From: Tatumella terrea
GTDB taxonomy: Bacteria; Pseudomonadota; Gammaproteobacteria; Enterobacterales; Enterobacteriaceae
Direction of reading: 5' to 3'
Assembly (NCBI RefSeq): GCF_039523755.1
Contig: NZ_BAAAFX010000017.1
Coordinates: 124,001-188,000 of the forward strand
Length of the DNA: 64,000 bases
The position numbers were made by a program, and so were the translations under genes. Below the pieces are notes generated by a model. The model was not told where the DNA came from, did no database searches, and saw nothing but the letters and a program-made list of their open reading frames with translations. The stretch's first letter is position 1. Each line of letters opens with the position of its first letter. Below, piece after piece: positions 32,861 to 41,833 of this stretch.

Positions 32861-33583
32861 ATGGATTTTTTCAGTATTAACCATTTGCTGGTTCATATTC
32901 CTATCGGCCGGGGAGGGTATAACCTCTCCTGGATTGAAGCGATAGGAACGCTCTGCGGTTTACTTTGTATCTGGCTGGCCAGTAAAGAAAAAATTATTAA
33001 TTATCTTTTTGGCCTGATCAACGTCACTTTGTTTGCACTGATTTTCTTCCAGATCCAACTCTATTCCAGCCTGTTGCTGCAGATCTTCTTTTTCCTGGCC
33101 AATATTTATGGCTGGTATGCCTGGACCCGCCATGCGGCCGGCAGCGATCCCACCTTATCTGTCCGCTGGATGTCACGCCGACAGACACTGGTCTGGCTGG
33201 TCGTTGTGGTGATTGCTATCGGCTTACTGACCCGCTTTATTGACCCCGTTTTCGGCGCTCTGTCTGCCACCATGGTTAAGTTGCTTCAGCTGGCCGGTTT
33301 CAGTGTGTCGGTACCCCCGTTACAGCCGGACGCCTATCCGTTCTGGGATGCCTGCATGACCGTTCTGTCGGTGGTTGCGATGGTATTGATGACCCGTAAG
33401 TATGTGGAAAACTGGCTGCTATGGGTGGTGATCAATCTTATCAGTATCGGTGTCTTTGCCCTGCAAGGGGTGTATGCGATGTCTCTGGAGTATGTCGTAC
33501 TGACCTTTATTGCTTTAAATGGTTGCCGTTTATGGATAGCCAGTGCGCGGGAACATCATTCCCGCGCGCTCAGCCGCCCTTAA
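32861..33583 (+). CDS. pnuC: Nicotinamide riboside transporter PnuC
   Basis: Inner-membrane facilitator for nicotinamide riboside, feeding NAD salvage through NadR kinase. ATG 32861 (MDFFSINHLLVHIPIG) follows a GGAGGAGAGAGG ribosome site and gives 240 residues, the PnuC length; an in-frame ATG at 32789 is rejected. Seven or so membrane helices are visible, with YNLSWIEAIGTLCGLLCIWL near the start and FFLANIYGWYAWTRH, a family signature. In E. coli pnuC is the second gene of nadA-pnuC; nadA is missing here and pnuC has its own leader with NadR-like sites. The 3' end overlaps convergent zitB by a few bases. Confidence 0.94.
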   Translation: MDFFSINHLLVHIPIGRGGYNLSWIEAIGTLCGLLCIWLASKEKIINYLFGLINVTLFALIFFQIQLYSSLLLQIFFFLANIYGWYAWTRHAAGSDPTLSVRWMSRRQTLVWLVVVVIAIGLLTRFIDPVFGALSATMVKLLQLAGFSVSVPPLQPDAYPFWDACMTVLSVVAMVLMTRKYVENWLLWVVINLISIGVFALQGVYAMSLEYVVLTFIALNGCRLWIASAREHHSRALSRP

Positions 33584-34542
33584 TGATGTAACGATCCCTC
33601 ATAGTCCCGGGAGTGGTGGTGATCATCATTCCCGGACTCCGCTTCGGTGCCTAACTGACATTCCGGCTGCGTACATTCCTGATATTCCAGCTGTACCGTC
33701 GCATGGGTGATTGAATAATTTTCTTTAAGCCAGTTATGGATACGGCCGAGTAATGCATCCTGCTGGTAATTCGGGATAACTCTGGCATGCAGCGTCAGAA
33801 GCGTTTTTTCGCCCACCTGCCAGAGATGGACGTGATGCACATTACGTATTTCCGCAATATTCAGCGTCAGCTGCCGGCTGAGTTTATCAATATCAATGCT
33901 GGCCGGGGCATGTTCCAGCAGTTCACGCAGACTGTCGCGTATCAGTTGCCTGGCGCTATTCAGCACCAGCAGGGATACCAGAATCGACAAAATCGGATCA
34001 AAGGGTGTCCATCCGGTCCATAAGATCAGTAAGGCGGCAACAATCGCCCCGGCAGAGCCGAGCAGATCACCCAGCACATGCAGTGCCGCGGCCCGGACAT
34101 TAAGATTTTCTTTTCCCTGCCCCTGCTTCAGAAGATAAAAACAGAGAATATTTGCCAGTAATCCGGCCACGGCAATCCCCAGCATCAGCCCGCCGGCCAC
34201 CGGTTGCGGGGAGCGAAAGCGCAGCAGAGCTTCCCAGACAATCAGTAGAATGATCACCAGTAACGCGAGGGCATTAACAAAGGCCGCGACGGTAGTCAGC
34301 CTCAGTAAGCCAAAAGTCTGATGTTTTTCCGGAGTGCGCTGTGAGAAGTGGGTCGCCAGTAATGCCAGTAATAAGGCGCCGGCATCGGTCAGCATATGTC
34401 CGGCATCGGCCAGTAAGGCCAGAGAGCCTGAAAGCCAGCCGCCAATGACTTCCACCAGCATAAACAGCGTGGTGACGATAAAAGCGGCCAGTAACCGGGA
34501 GCGGTTAACACTGGCAGGGGCGTGCTGATGTGAATGAGCCAT
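33580..34542 (-). CDS. zitB: Zinc efflux cation diffusion facilitator ZitB
   Basis: CDF family, 320 residues (313 in E. coli), expelling Zn2+ from the cytoplasm by proton antiport. It has six membrane helices and the metal-site motif LLADAGHMLTDAGALLLALL in helix 2, with a partner site in helix 5 (LHVLGDLLGSAGAIVAA). Cytoplasmic metal-binding ends are His-rich (MAHSHQHAP at the N-terminus, NDDHHHSRDY and SLHH at the C-terminus). It is convergent with pnuC and divergent from aroG. E. coli has ybgS between zitB and aroG; here the 275-base gap holds no gene I can recognise. Confidence 0.94.
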   Translation of the reverse strand: MAHSHQHAPASVNRSRLLAAFIVTTLFMLVEVIGGWLSGSLALLADAGHMLTDAGALLLALLATHFSQRTPEKHQTFGLLRLTTVAAFVNALALLVIILLIVWEALLRFRSPQPVAGGLMLGIAVAGLLANILCFYLLKQGQGKENLNVRAAALHVLGDLLGSAGAIVAALLILWTGWTPFDPILSILVSLLVLNSARQLIRDSLRELLEHAPASIDIDKLSRQLTLNIAEIRNVHHVHLWQVGEKTLLTLHARVIPNYQQDALLGRIHNWLKENYSITHATVQLEYQECTQPECQLGTEAESGNDDHHHSRDYEGSLHH

Positions 34543-34817
34543 AGGAAAAATTCATCCTGGTGGTGGTTATTGTTACCCTGTCCGGCCCTGAAGACTCGCC
34601 AGACAGCCTGTAATAAGATGTTATCAGTATGGCATAGGTTGCCCGGACCGGGTGGCGGTGGCAGGGCCATCCGGGGGGGTGTTTAACACCTGTGAGTGGT
34701 TTAACAGTCAATCTTCTTTAAAGTGAGCAGAATAGCAAGGTTAAAGCTAATTTACTCTGACCGCGCTGCAGGCTAAAGTGATAGGGATTTTCTACATTCA
34801 TTTTTTTTGGAACCGTT

Positions 34818-35870
34818 ATGAACTACCAGAATGACGATTTAAGGATTCGGGAGATTAAAGAACTGCTCCCGCCAATAGCATTGCTGGAAAAGTATCCGGC
34901 CTCTGACGCGGCGGCGGCGACGGTTTTTGAATGCCGTCAGGCCATCCAAAAGATTCTGCAGGGAACGGATGATCGCTTGCTTGTGGTGATCGGTCCTTGT
35001 TCAATCCATGACCCGCAGGCGGCTCTGGAATATGCCGGTAAATTACGAAAGTTGCGCCAGCAACTGTCGGGTGAACTGGAAATTGTTATGCGTGTCTATT
35101 TTGAAAAACCCCGCACCACCGTTGGCTGGAAAGGATTGATCAATGATCCGCAAATGGATGGCAGCTTCCGGATTAATGAGGGTCTGAGAATTGCCCGTAA
35201 ACTGTTATCAGACATTAATGATACGGGCTTGCCGGCCGCCGGTGAATTTCTGGATATGATCACCCCGCAATATCTGGCAGATCTGATGAGCTGGGGGGCT
35301 ATCGGTGCCCGCACCACCGAATCACAGGTGCATCGTGAGCTGGCGTCCGGACTGTCCTGCCCGGTCGGGTTTAAAAACGGTACCGACGGTACGATTAAAG
35401 TCGCTATCGATGCGATTAATGCCGCCGCTGCGGGGCACTGCTTCCTGTCAGTGACTAAATATGGCCATTCAGCGATCGTCGAAACCTCCGGAAACCAGGA
35501 CTGCCATATTATCCTGCGTGGCGGTAAAGCACCGAACTACCAGGCGTCTGATGTGGCAGAGGTCCGTGAGGGATTAGTCCGCGCCGGTCTGGATCCAAAG
35601 ATCATGATCGATTTCAGCCACGCCAATAGCTCTAAGCAGTATCAGAAACAACTGGAAGTGGCGACGGATGTTGCCGGACAAATTGCTGGCGGGGATCAGA
35701 GCATTATGGGCGTGATGATCGAAAGTCATCTGGTGGAAGGGAATCAGAGCCCGGAGGCCGGAACACTGGTGTATGGCCAGAGTGTCACCGATGCCTGCAT
35801 CGGATGGGAGGCTACCGAACAGGTGTTACAGCAGCTTGCACAAGCGGTTCGTACCCGTCGCGCAGAGTAA
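34818..35870 (+). CDS. aroG: 3-deoxy-7-phosphoheptulonate synthase, Phe-sensitive type
   Basis: First enzyme of the shikimate pathway, joining phosphoenolpyruvate and erythrose 4-phosphate. It is 350 residues, as E. coli AroG, with class I-alpha signatures LLVVIGPCSIHDPQAALEYA near residue 55, MRVYFEKPRTTVGWKGLIND near 92, AARTTESQ-like GARTTESQVHRELASGLS near 175 and MIDFSHANSSKQYQKQ near 265. Start ATG 34818 is behind GGAACCG. The upstream region should hold a TyrR site as in E. coli, but I found no convincing box. A terminator follows at 35881-35910. Confidence 0.96.
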   Translation: MNYQNDDLRIREIKELLPPIALLEKYPASDAAAATVFECRQAIQKILQGTDDRLLVVIGPCSIHDPQAALEYAGKLRKLRQQLSGELEIVMRVYFEKPRTTVGWKGLINDPQMDGSFRINEGLRIARKLLSDINDTGLPAAGEFLDMITPQYLADLMSWGAIGARTTESQVHRELASGLSCPVGFKNGTDGTIKVAIDAINAAAAGHCFLSVTKYGHSAIVETSGNQDCHIILRGGKAPNYQASDVAEVREGLVRAGLDPKIMIDFSHANSSKQYQKQLEVATDVAGQIAGGDQSIMGVMIESHLVEGNQSPEAGTLVYGQSVTDACIGWEATEQVLQQLAQAVRTRRAE

Positions 35871-35880
35871 TGCCGGGTTA

Positions 35881-35910
35881 AAAAAACGGCCGGAGCATCC
35901 GGCCGTTTTA
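35881..35910. terminator. Bidirectional terminator between aroG and gpmA
   Basis: AAAACGGCCGGA, loop GCA, TCCGGCCGTTTT, with A and T flanks, serving the convergent aroG and gpmA genes. Confidence 0.95.
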
Positions 35911-35935
35911 TCAGAACCTGCAGAGGCCTGAGAAA

Positions 35936-36688
35936 TTATTTTGCTTTACCCTGATTAGCCACCGCCGCGGCTTTCGCTGCGATTTCATCGGCATCACCCA
36001 GATAGTAACGTTTCAGTGGTTTAAAGTTTTCATCAAACTCATACACCAGAGGAACACCGGTCGGGATATTCAGCTCCAGAATTTCATCTTCAGACATTTT
36101 ATCCAGATATTTGATCAACGCGCGCAGAGAGTTACCGTGTGCGGCGATAATCACCTTCTCTCCGGTTTTCAGGCGCGGCAGAATAGCGTCTTCCCAGAAC
36201 GGGATCACACGTTCAATGGTCAGTGCCAGGCTTTCTGTGGTCGGGAGTTGCTCCTCGGTCAGGGAAGCATAACGCGGGTCATGGCCCGGGAAACGTTCAT
36301 CGCTGCGCTCCAGCTCCGGCGGAGTCACAGCAAAACCACGGCGCCATTGTTTTACCTGCTCATCACCGTATTTTTCGGCGGTTTCCGCTTTATTCAGCCC
36401 CTGTAAGGCACCGTAATGACGCTCATTGAGACGCCATGATTTTTCAACCGGCAGCCAGACCTGGTCGAGTTCGTCGAGAACACTCCACAGCGTGTGGATC
36501 GCACGCTTAAGCACAGAGGTATAGGCGAAGTCGAAACTGAAACCTTCTTTCTTCAGTAATTTACCTGCGGCCTTTGCTTCTTCGCGGCCTTTATCAGACA
36601 GGTCCACATCGTACCAACCGGTAAAGCGGTTTTCCTGATTCCACTGACTTTCGCCGTGGCGTACCAGAACAAGCTTAGTTACTGCCAT
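35936..36688 (-). CDS. gpmA: 2,3-bisphosphoglycerate-dependent phosphoglycerate mutase
   Basis: Glycolytic enzyme interconverting 3- and 2-phosphoglycerate. It is 250 residues, as in E. coli. The phosphohistidine motif LVLVRHGESQWNQENRFTGW is at the N-terminus, RHYGALQGLNKAETAEKYGD near residue 90, and the second catalytic His in VIIAAHGNSLRALIKYL near residue 185. Start at 36688 follows a TAAGGAGT ribosome site. In E. coli this gene is Fur-regulated; the leader has an AT-rich stretch but no clear Fur box. It sits between aroG and galM, as in E. coli. Confidence 0.97.
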   Translation of the reverse strand: MAVTKLVLVRHGESQWNQENRFTGWYDVDLSDKGREEAKAAGKLLKKEGFSFDFAYTSVLKRAIHTLWSVLDELDQVWLPVEKSWRLNERHYGALQGLNKAETAEKYGDEQVKQWRRGFAVTPPELERSDERFPGHDPRYASLTEEQLPTTESLALTIERVIPFWEDAILPRLKTGEKVIIAAHGNSLRALIKYLDKMSEDEILELNIPTGVPLVYEFDENFKPLKRYYLGDADEIAAKAAAVANQGKAK

Positions 36689-36838
36689 CGCTTAACTCCT
36701 TAATGCTTTTAACGTTCTATGATTATGGAAACTGTGTCTGTGCCGGAGACAGGCCGGACAATAGGACTTTACCATAGCGGAAAACAACGGCCGGTGTAAG
36801 TCCGGAGCGGGTTGTCCGCAGTATATTTCGTCAACGGG

Positions 36839-37867
36839 CTATGCAGGGATCAGCTGATAGCGGGTGACAGAGTGCAGTTTTTCACCAGGCTGTAACCAGC
36901 AATCCGGTTGCGGCCATTCAGGGTGATTAGGCGAGTCCGGCAGGAACCCAGTCTCCAGGGCGATCCCCTGATAATTCCGCCAGGTTCCCTGACGTGCCGG
37001 AGTACCGTCTAAAAAATTCCCTGAGTAGAATTGTAAGGCCGGGGCTGAGGTCGCGACCGACAGACTCAGCTTATTATCCGCGGACCACAGTCGTGCCGCC
37101 TCTGTTAAGTGATTTCCCTGATGACTGAGCAGATAGCCGTGGTCATATCCCCCGACGGTCTGCTGATCGGTATCCTTCAGAAAATCATCGGCGATCGTTT
37201 TTGGCTGACGAAAATCAAACCCGGTGCCCTCAACCGGGTGTAACCCGCGTTCAGGAATACCTTCACGGGTAACCGGTAAATAGTGATCTGCCTCTATTTT
37301 TAACCGATGTTGACGGGCATCACCTTGACATGCATCAAGGTTAAAATAGGCATGATTCGTCAACGCGACCGGACAGGGCTGATCCGTTTCAGCCTGATAG
37401 GTAATGATCAGTGCATTGTCATCCGTCAGTTGATAGTGCACCTCTGTCGTCAGATTACCGGGAAACCCCTGATCCCCGTCCGGGGAGTGCAGTCGATAAC
37501 GCACCTCTGTCGGGGACTGACTGACTATCAGCCAGCGGCGGTGGCTGAACCCTTCCGGTCCGCCATGCAACTGGTGAGGAGGCTGGTTCGGGGTCAGGGA
37601 ATGCTGAGTCCGGGTCAGAAAAGACTGAGCAATCCGGTTCGCATAACGGCCCACACAGGCCCCCAGATAAGCCGACTGCTGCAGATAATCTGCAGGGGTC
37701 GCGCATCCGAGAAGGGCTTCACGTACACTGCCATCGCTCAGAGGCACTCTGGCGGACAGCCAGGTGGCCCCCAGATCCATAAAGGTGACATCCATCCCAT
37801 TGGCATTCCGTAATACCGTCACCCGTAACGGCATGCCGTCGGGGCCTGACGCGTCGTGTGTTAACAT
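36839..37867 (-). CDS. galM: Aldose 1-epimerase (galactose mutarotase)
   Basis: Interconverts alpha and beta anomers of galactose for GalK. It is 342 residues (346 in E. coli). Motifs are GRYANRIAQSFL (substrate Arg), LTNHAYFNLDACQGD with the catalytic His, and IALETGFLPDSPNHP with the catalytic Glu. Its start at 37867 overlaps the end of galK, so it is the last gene of galTKM. Confidence 0.95.
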   Translation of the reverse strand: MLTHDASGPDGMPLRVTVLRNANGMDVTFMDLGATWLSARVPLSDGSVREALLGCATPADYLQQSAYLGACVGRYANRIAQSFLTRTQHSLTPNQPPHQLHGGPEGFSHRRWLIVSQSPTEVRYRLHSPDGDQGFPGNLTTEVHYQLTDDNALIITYQAETDQPCPVALTNHAYFNLDACQGDARQHRLKIEADHYLPVTREGIPERGLHPVEGTGFDFRQPKTIADDFLKDTDQQTVGGYDHGYLLSHQGNHLTEAARLWSADNKLSLSVATSAPALQFYSGNFLDGTPARQGTWRNYQGIALETGFLPDSPNHPEWPQPDCWLQPGEKLHSVTRYQLIPA

Positions 37868-39009
37868 TCGCCGGCTCCTTCTGAGGCATGACAGACATAA
37901 AACGTTTCTTTAATGCCGGTTCTGGCTTCGTACTGTCCGGCAACGGCGTTACGGACCTCTTCCACCTTATGCTTAGGGATCAGCGCAACCACACAGCCAC
38001 CAAATCCCCCCCCGGTCATCCGTACACCTCCTTCGTCACCGATCACCGATTTCACGATTTCGACCAGCGTGTCTATCTGCGGTACCGTGATTTCAAAATC
38101 ATCCCGCATTGAGGCATGAGAATCGGCCATCAGACGTCCCATAGTGACTAAATCGCCCTTGCTGAGTGCTTCGGCAGCATCCAGGGTACGTTGATTCTCG
38201 GTCAGAATATGGCGGACCCGCCGCGCCACGACCGGATCGATATCTGCGCTGACGGCGCTGAACCGGGCAAGCGTCACATCGCGCAGAGCCGGCTGGTTAA
38301 ACAACCGGGCACCGGTATTACATTGCTCTCTGCGGGTGTTATATTCACTGCCCACCAGAGTGCGTTTGAAATTAGAGTTAATAATGACCACGGCCGCGTT
38401 TTCCGGCATCGGTACGGCGCGCGTCCCGAGAGTACGGCAATCCAGCAGCAGGGCATGATGCCGTTTGCCCAGCGCGGAAATCATCTGATCCATAATGCCG
38501 CAGTTACATCCGACAAACTGGTTCTCGGCTTCCTGACTGATCAGTGCGATCTCCGACGGCGTGAGTGGCAGTCCCCATAATTGCTGTATGGCCGTCCCCG
38601 TTGCTACCTCCAGCGAGGCGGATGAACTGAGCCCGGCCCCCTGTGGCACATTCCCGCTGATGACCATGTCCATGCCGCCGAATCCGTCCTGCCGCTGACG
38701 CAAATGGCGGAATACCCCCCGGATATAGTTGGCCCAGAGAGGTTCCTGCACCGGCACTATCGGATCATCGAGAGAAAACTCGTCCATCGCATTGTCGTAA
38801 TCGGCAGCGATGACCCGCACCCGGTTATCCTGACGCCGGGCACAACTGATCACCGTCTGGTAATCGATAGCGCAGGGGAGCACGAAGCCATCGTTATAGT
38901 CCGTATGTTCACCAATCAGATTAACGCGACCGGGTGCCTGAAACTTGCGGTCAGGCGAATACCCAAACGCCTCTCTGAAAAGAGTGACTGTGGTTTCCTG
39001 TAGTTGCAT
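37861..39009 (-). CDS. galK: Galactokinase
   Basis: GHMP kinase phosphorylating galactose at C1. It is 382 residues, as in E. coli. The N-terminal galactose-binding motif is APGRVNLIGEHTDYNDGFVL. The ATP-binding loop is ISGNVPQGAGLSSSASLEVA near residue 125. The C-terminal MTGGGFGGCVVALIP is the third GHMP motif. galT ends one base away and galM overlaps the 3' end. Confidence 0.97.
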   Translation of the reverse strand: MQLQETTVTLFREAFGYSPDRKFQAPGRVNLIGEHTDYNDGFVLPCAIDYQTVISCARRQDNRVRVIAADYDNAMDEFSLDDPIVPVQEPLWANYIRGVFRHLRQRQDGFGGMDMVISGNVPQGAGLSSSASLEVATGTAIQQLWGLPLTPSEIALISQEAENQFVGCNCGIMDQMISALGKRHHALLLDCRTLGTRAVPMPENAAVVIINSNFKRTLVGSEYNTRREQCNTGARLFNQPALRDVTLARFSAVSADIDPVVARRVRHILTENQRTLDAAEALSKGDLVTMGRLMADSHASMRDDFEITVPQIDTLVEIVKSVIGDEGGVRMTGGGFGGCVVALIPKHKVEEVRNAVAGQYEARTGIKETFYVCHASEGAGEC

Positions 39010-39010
39010 A

Positions 39011-40054
39011 TCAGTTTGCCTCCCTGTAATGAATATCGCTCACTGCCCGTAGTTGTCCGGCAGCCTGTTCCGGGGTTAAGTCCCGTTGTGACTCGGCCAG
39101 CATTTCATAACCGACCATAAATTTACGCACGGTGGCCGAGCGCAATAGCGGCGGATAGAAATGGGCATGTAATTGCCAGTGACGGTCAGAGTCACCGGTA
39201 AACGGTGCGCCGTGCCAGCCCATGGAATAGGGGAATGAGCACCGGAAGAGGTTATCATAGCGGCTGGTCAGTTTTTTCAGGGCAATCGCCAGATCACTGC
39301 TTTGTGCCGCAGATAATTCGTTCAGACGTAAGACCGCGGTTTTCGGCAGCAGTAAGGTCTCGAAAGGCCAGGCGGCCCACCAGGGAACTACCGCCAGCCA
39401 GTGCTCTGTTTCCACCACAGTCCGTTGTCCGTCAGCCAGTTCACGTCTGACATAGTCCAGTAACAGCGGGGAACCCTGTTTTTCAAAATACTCGCGCTGC
39501 ATACGATCTTCCTGCAACACTTCATTGGGCAGGAAACTGTTAGCCCAGACCTGACCGTGCGGATGGGGGTTTGAGCATCCCATCGCGGCGCCTTTGTTTT
39601 CGAACACCTGAACCCAGGGCCATGACTGTCCCAGTTCGCGGGTCTGTTCCTGCCAGGTACGGATAACTTCCGCAATCGCGTCAGTGGATAACTCCGGCAG
39701 CGTTTTACTGTGATCCGGCGAAAAGCAGATCACCCGGCTGGTGCCGCGGGCACTTTCACAGCGCAGCAGAGGATCCCCGTTTTCCGGGGCCTGCGGGGTA
39801 TCGGGCATCAGGGCGGCAAAATCATTGGTAAACACCCAGCTACCGGTATAGTCAGGATTTTTTTCTCCGCCGATACGCGGGTTACCTGCACACAAAAAAC
39901 AGTCCGGATCGTGGGCGGGGAGTTTTTCTTCTGAGGGCGTTTCCTGTGCCCCCTGCCAGGGACGCTTAGCACGATGCGGGGAAACCAGTATCCATTTACC
40001 GGTCAGCGGGTTAAAGCGGCGGTGCGGATGATCGACCGGATTAAATTCAGACAT
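39011..40054 (-). CDS. galT: Galactose-1-phosphate uridylyltransferase
   Basis: Leloir-pathway enzyme exchanging UMP between UDP-glucose and galactose-1-phosphate. ATG at 40054 (MSEFNPVDHPHRRFNPLTG) behind AGGAAT gives 347 residues, one fewer than E. coli; in-frame upstream codons to 40162 are rejected because they run into the promoter and GalR box. Zinc ligands are in CFLCAGNPR. The catalytic His is in GCSNPHPHGQVWANSFLP near residue 166. It is the first gene of galTKM here; E. coli has galE in front. Confidence 0.96.
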   Translation of the reverse strand: MSEFNPVDHPHRRFNPLTGKWILVSPHRAKRPWQGAQETPSEEKLPAHDPDCFLCAGNPRIGGEKNPDYTGSWVFTNDFAALMPDTPQAPENGDPLLRCESARGTSRVICFSPDHSKTLPELSTDAIAEVIRTWQEQTRELGQSWPWVQVFENKGAAMGCSNPHPHGQVWANSFLPNEVLQEDRMQREYFEKQGSPLLLDYVRRELADGQRTVVETEHWLAVVPWWAAWPFETLLLPKTAVLRLNELSAAQSSDLAIALKKLTSRYDNLFRCSFPYSMGWHGAPFTGDSDRHWQLHAHFYPPLLRSATVRKFMVGYEMLAESQRDLTPEQAAGQLRAVSDIHYREAN

Positions 40055-40111
40055 AATATATTCCTGAGAATGGCCTGGCGACAGGGTCAGAAAAGCCTGC
40101 CTCTGATAAAG

Positions 40112-40117
40112 AGTATA
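40112..40117 (-). promoter_or_regulatory. Candidate -10 box of galTKM
   Basis: On the minus strand this reads TATACT, 58 bases before the galT ATG. No good -35 lies 17 bases upstream, typical of CRP-dependent gal promoters. Confidence 0.4.
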
Positions 40118-40144
40118 GGCTGGATTGGCGATCAGTGTGGATAA

Positions 40145-40160
40145 ATGTAAGCGTTTACAC
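40145..40160. promoter_or_regulatory. GalR/GalS operator
   Basis: ATGTAAGCGTTTACAC contains TGTAAGCGTTTACA, a full match to the GalR/GalS consensus TGTAAnCGnTTACA. It is centred about 38 bases upstream of the candidate -10, comparable to the external operator of the E. coli gal operon. Confidence 0.8.
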
Positions 40161-40261
40161 AAGAAGGATTACTCTGTTTTTAGCGATTTTTGCCGGTGCC
40201 GGTGAGTGGGGGATAACAGGGACGAGAAAACGACGGGAAGGGGGTTCCCGCCGTCGCCGGG

Positions 40262-41737
40262 TCAGGAAGCCAATGTCTCCTGCAGATAAGTGTAGCGTTG
40301 TCCGTCAGCCACAAAGCTCAGACGGTGGGTAATACAGTCCGGGGCATCTTCGGCATGGTGGGAGACAAACAGTAATTGCGTACGCCCCTCACCGATCAGG
40401 ATATTGATGAACCGCCGAACCAGTTGCCGGTTAATCGCATCCAGTCCCTGTAAGGGCTCATCCAGAATCAACAATCGCGGATGTTTGACCAGCGCCCTGA
40501 CAATCAGCACTAAACGTTGCTGTCCCCAGGACAAACTGTGGAAGGGTGCATCCCCCAGAGCATTATTCATGCCCAGTAACGCCAGCCATCCGGTGGTGAG
40601 TTGCTGCTGCCGGTCAGATACCGCTTCATATAAGCCGATAGAGTCAAAGAAACCGGACAGAATGACGGTTCTCACCGACGCACTGACCCGGTATTCCAGG
40701 TGCAGGCTGCTGCTGACATACCCGATATGCTGTTTAATATCCCAGATAGTTTCACCGCTGCCACGGCGGATACCAAATAATGTCAGATCATTGCTGTAGC
40801 CCTGCGGATGGTCACCGGTGATCAGGCTAAGCAGGGTTGACTTACCTGCCCCATTCGGCCCGATAATCTGCCAGTGCTCTCCCGGACTGACCTGCCAGCT
40901 AAGACCATCAATCACCGGTTTATCTTCCCACGAGACCCGGCCATTACGCAGAATAACCGGGGGGATCACGTCCTGATCACTGTGCAGCGTGGCGGGGTTA
41001 TCCGGCGGGGGCAAGGCCACGGAGCTCAGATTCTCACTGTGCGCAAGCTGGGCGACCAGCGCCTCTGCCAGCACCTGCTGACGGGGGCCGGTATAGCTCA
41101 GGGTACATTCTGCCAGAACACCGACATGATCAATAAATTCCGGAATGTCTTCGAAACGATTCAGCACCAGAACTAACGTCGTCCCCTGCATATACAGACT
41201 GTTCAGTAACCGGGTCAGATTCTGCCGGGAAAGCACATCCAGGCCATCGAAGGGTTCATCGAGCACCAGCAGATCCGGCCCGGCCATCAGAGCCTGGCAG
41301 AGGAGGGTTTTACGGGTTTCCCCGGTGGACAGAAATTTAAAGGGGCGATCCAGCAGAGATCGGATGCCCAGCAGGTCGCTCAGTTGCAGGCAACGGGCCT
41401 CATCCTGCACACTGTCCATGATAATATCGCGGGTTAACCGCCCCTGATCGTTTTCCCCTTCACTGAACAGATCGGTATTACTGCGTTGCCACTCATCGGC
41501 CACCAGTCGCGAAAGCTGTTCCAGTGACAACCGGGTCACCCGCTGGAAGTCGCCGGTCAGTTCACCCCTTTCCGGCGGCAATTCCCCGGCAATGGCTTTG
41601 GCCAGTGATGATTTCCCGCTGCCATTAGTGCCGACAAACGCCCAGCTCTCACCGGCGCGGATATTCAGTTGTTCAATCTCAAGCGTCCGGTGTTTACCTA
41701 AACGGAATGAGCCTTGCGAAATATGCAATGATGCCAT
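40262..41737 (-). CDS. modF: Molybdate-locus double ABC ATPase ModF
   Basis: 491 residues from ATG 41737 (MASLHISQGSFRLG), against 490 in E. coli; an alternative ATG lies 12 bases upstream (41749). It has two ABC ATPase domains: Walker A WAFVGTNGSGKSSLAKAI near residue 38 with Walker B LLVLDEPFDGLD near 160, and Walker A QIIGPNGAGKSTLLSLITGD near 290 with LLILDEPLQGLD near 425. No membrane domain is present. The exact role is unknown; it is cotranscribed with modE in E. coli. Here the partner modABC genes are not next to it. Confidence 0.94.
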   Translation of the reverse strand: MASLHISQGSFRLGKHRTLEIEQLNIRAGESWAFVGTNGSGKSSLAKAIAGELPPERGELTGDFQRVTRLSLEQLSRLVADEWQRSNTDLFSEGENDQGRLTRDIIMDSVQDEARCLQLSDLLGIRSLLDRPFKFLSTGETRKTLLCQALMAGPDLLVLDEPFDGLDVLSRQNLTRLLNSLYMQGTTLVLVLNRFEDIPEFIDHVGVLAECTLSYTGPRQQVLAEALVAQLAHSENLSSVALPPPDNPATLHSDQDVIPPVILRNGRVSWEDKPVIDGLSWQVSPGEHWQIIGPNGAGKSTLLSLITGDHPQGYSNDLTLFGIRRGSGETIWDIKQHIGYVSSSLHLEYRVSASVRTVILSGFFDSIGLYEAVSDRQQQLTTGWLALLGMNNALGDAPFHSLSWGQQRLVLIVRALVKHPRLLILDEPLQGLDAINRQLVRRFINILIGEGRTQLLFVSHHAEDAPDCITHRLSFVADGQRYTYLQETLAS

Positions 41738-41833
41738 GTTGTATACCATTTTACGCACTGTTTTACACAGTTGTATCCGGCAGACTGGCGGATGTCAAAC
41801 GTTCAGGTTACGCGATTATCGTCACCGCGAAGG

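Noticed and set aside
34690..34817. TyrR box before aroG
   Set aside because: No sequence close to TGTAAA-N6-TTTACA was found; only isolated half-sites.
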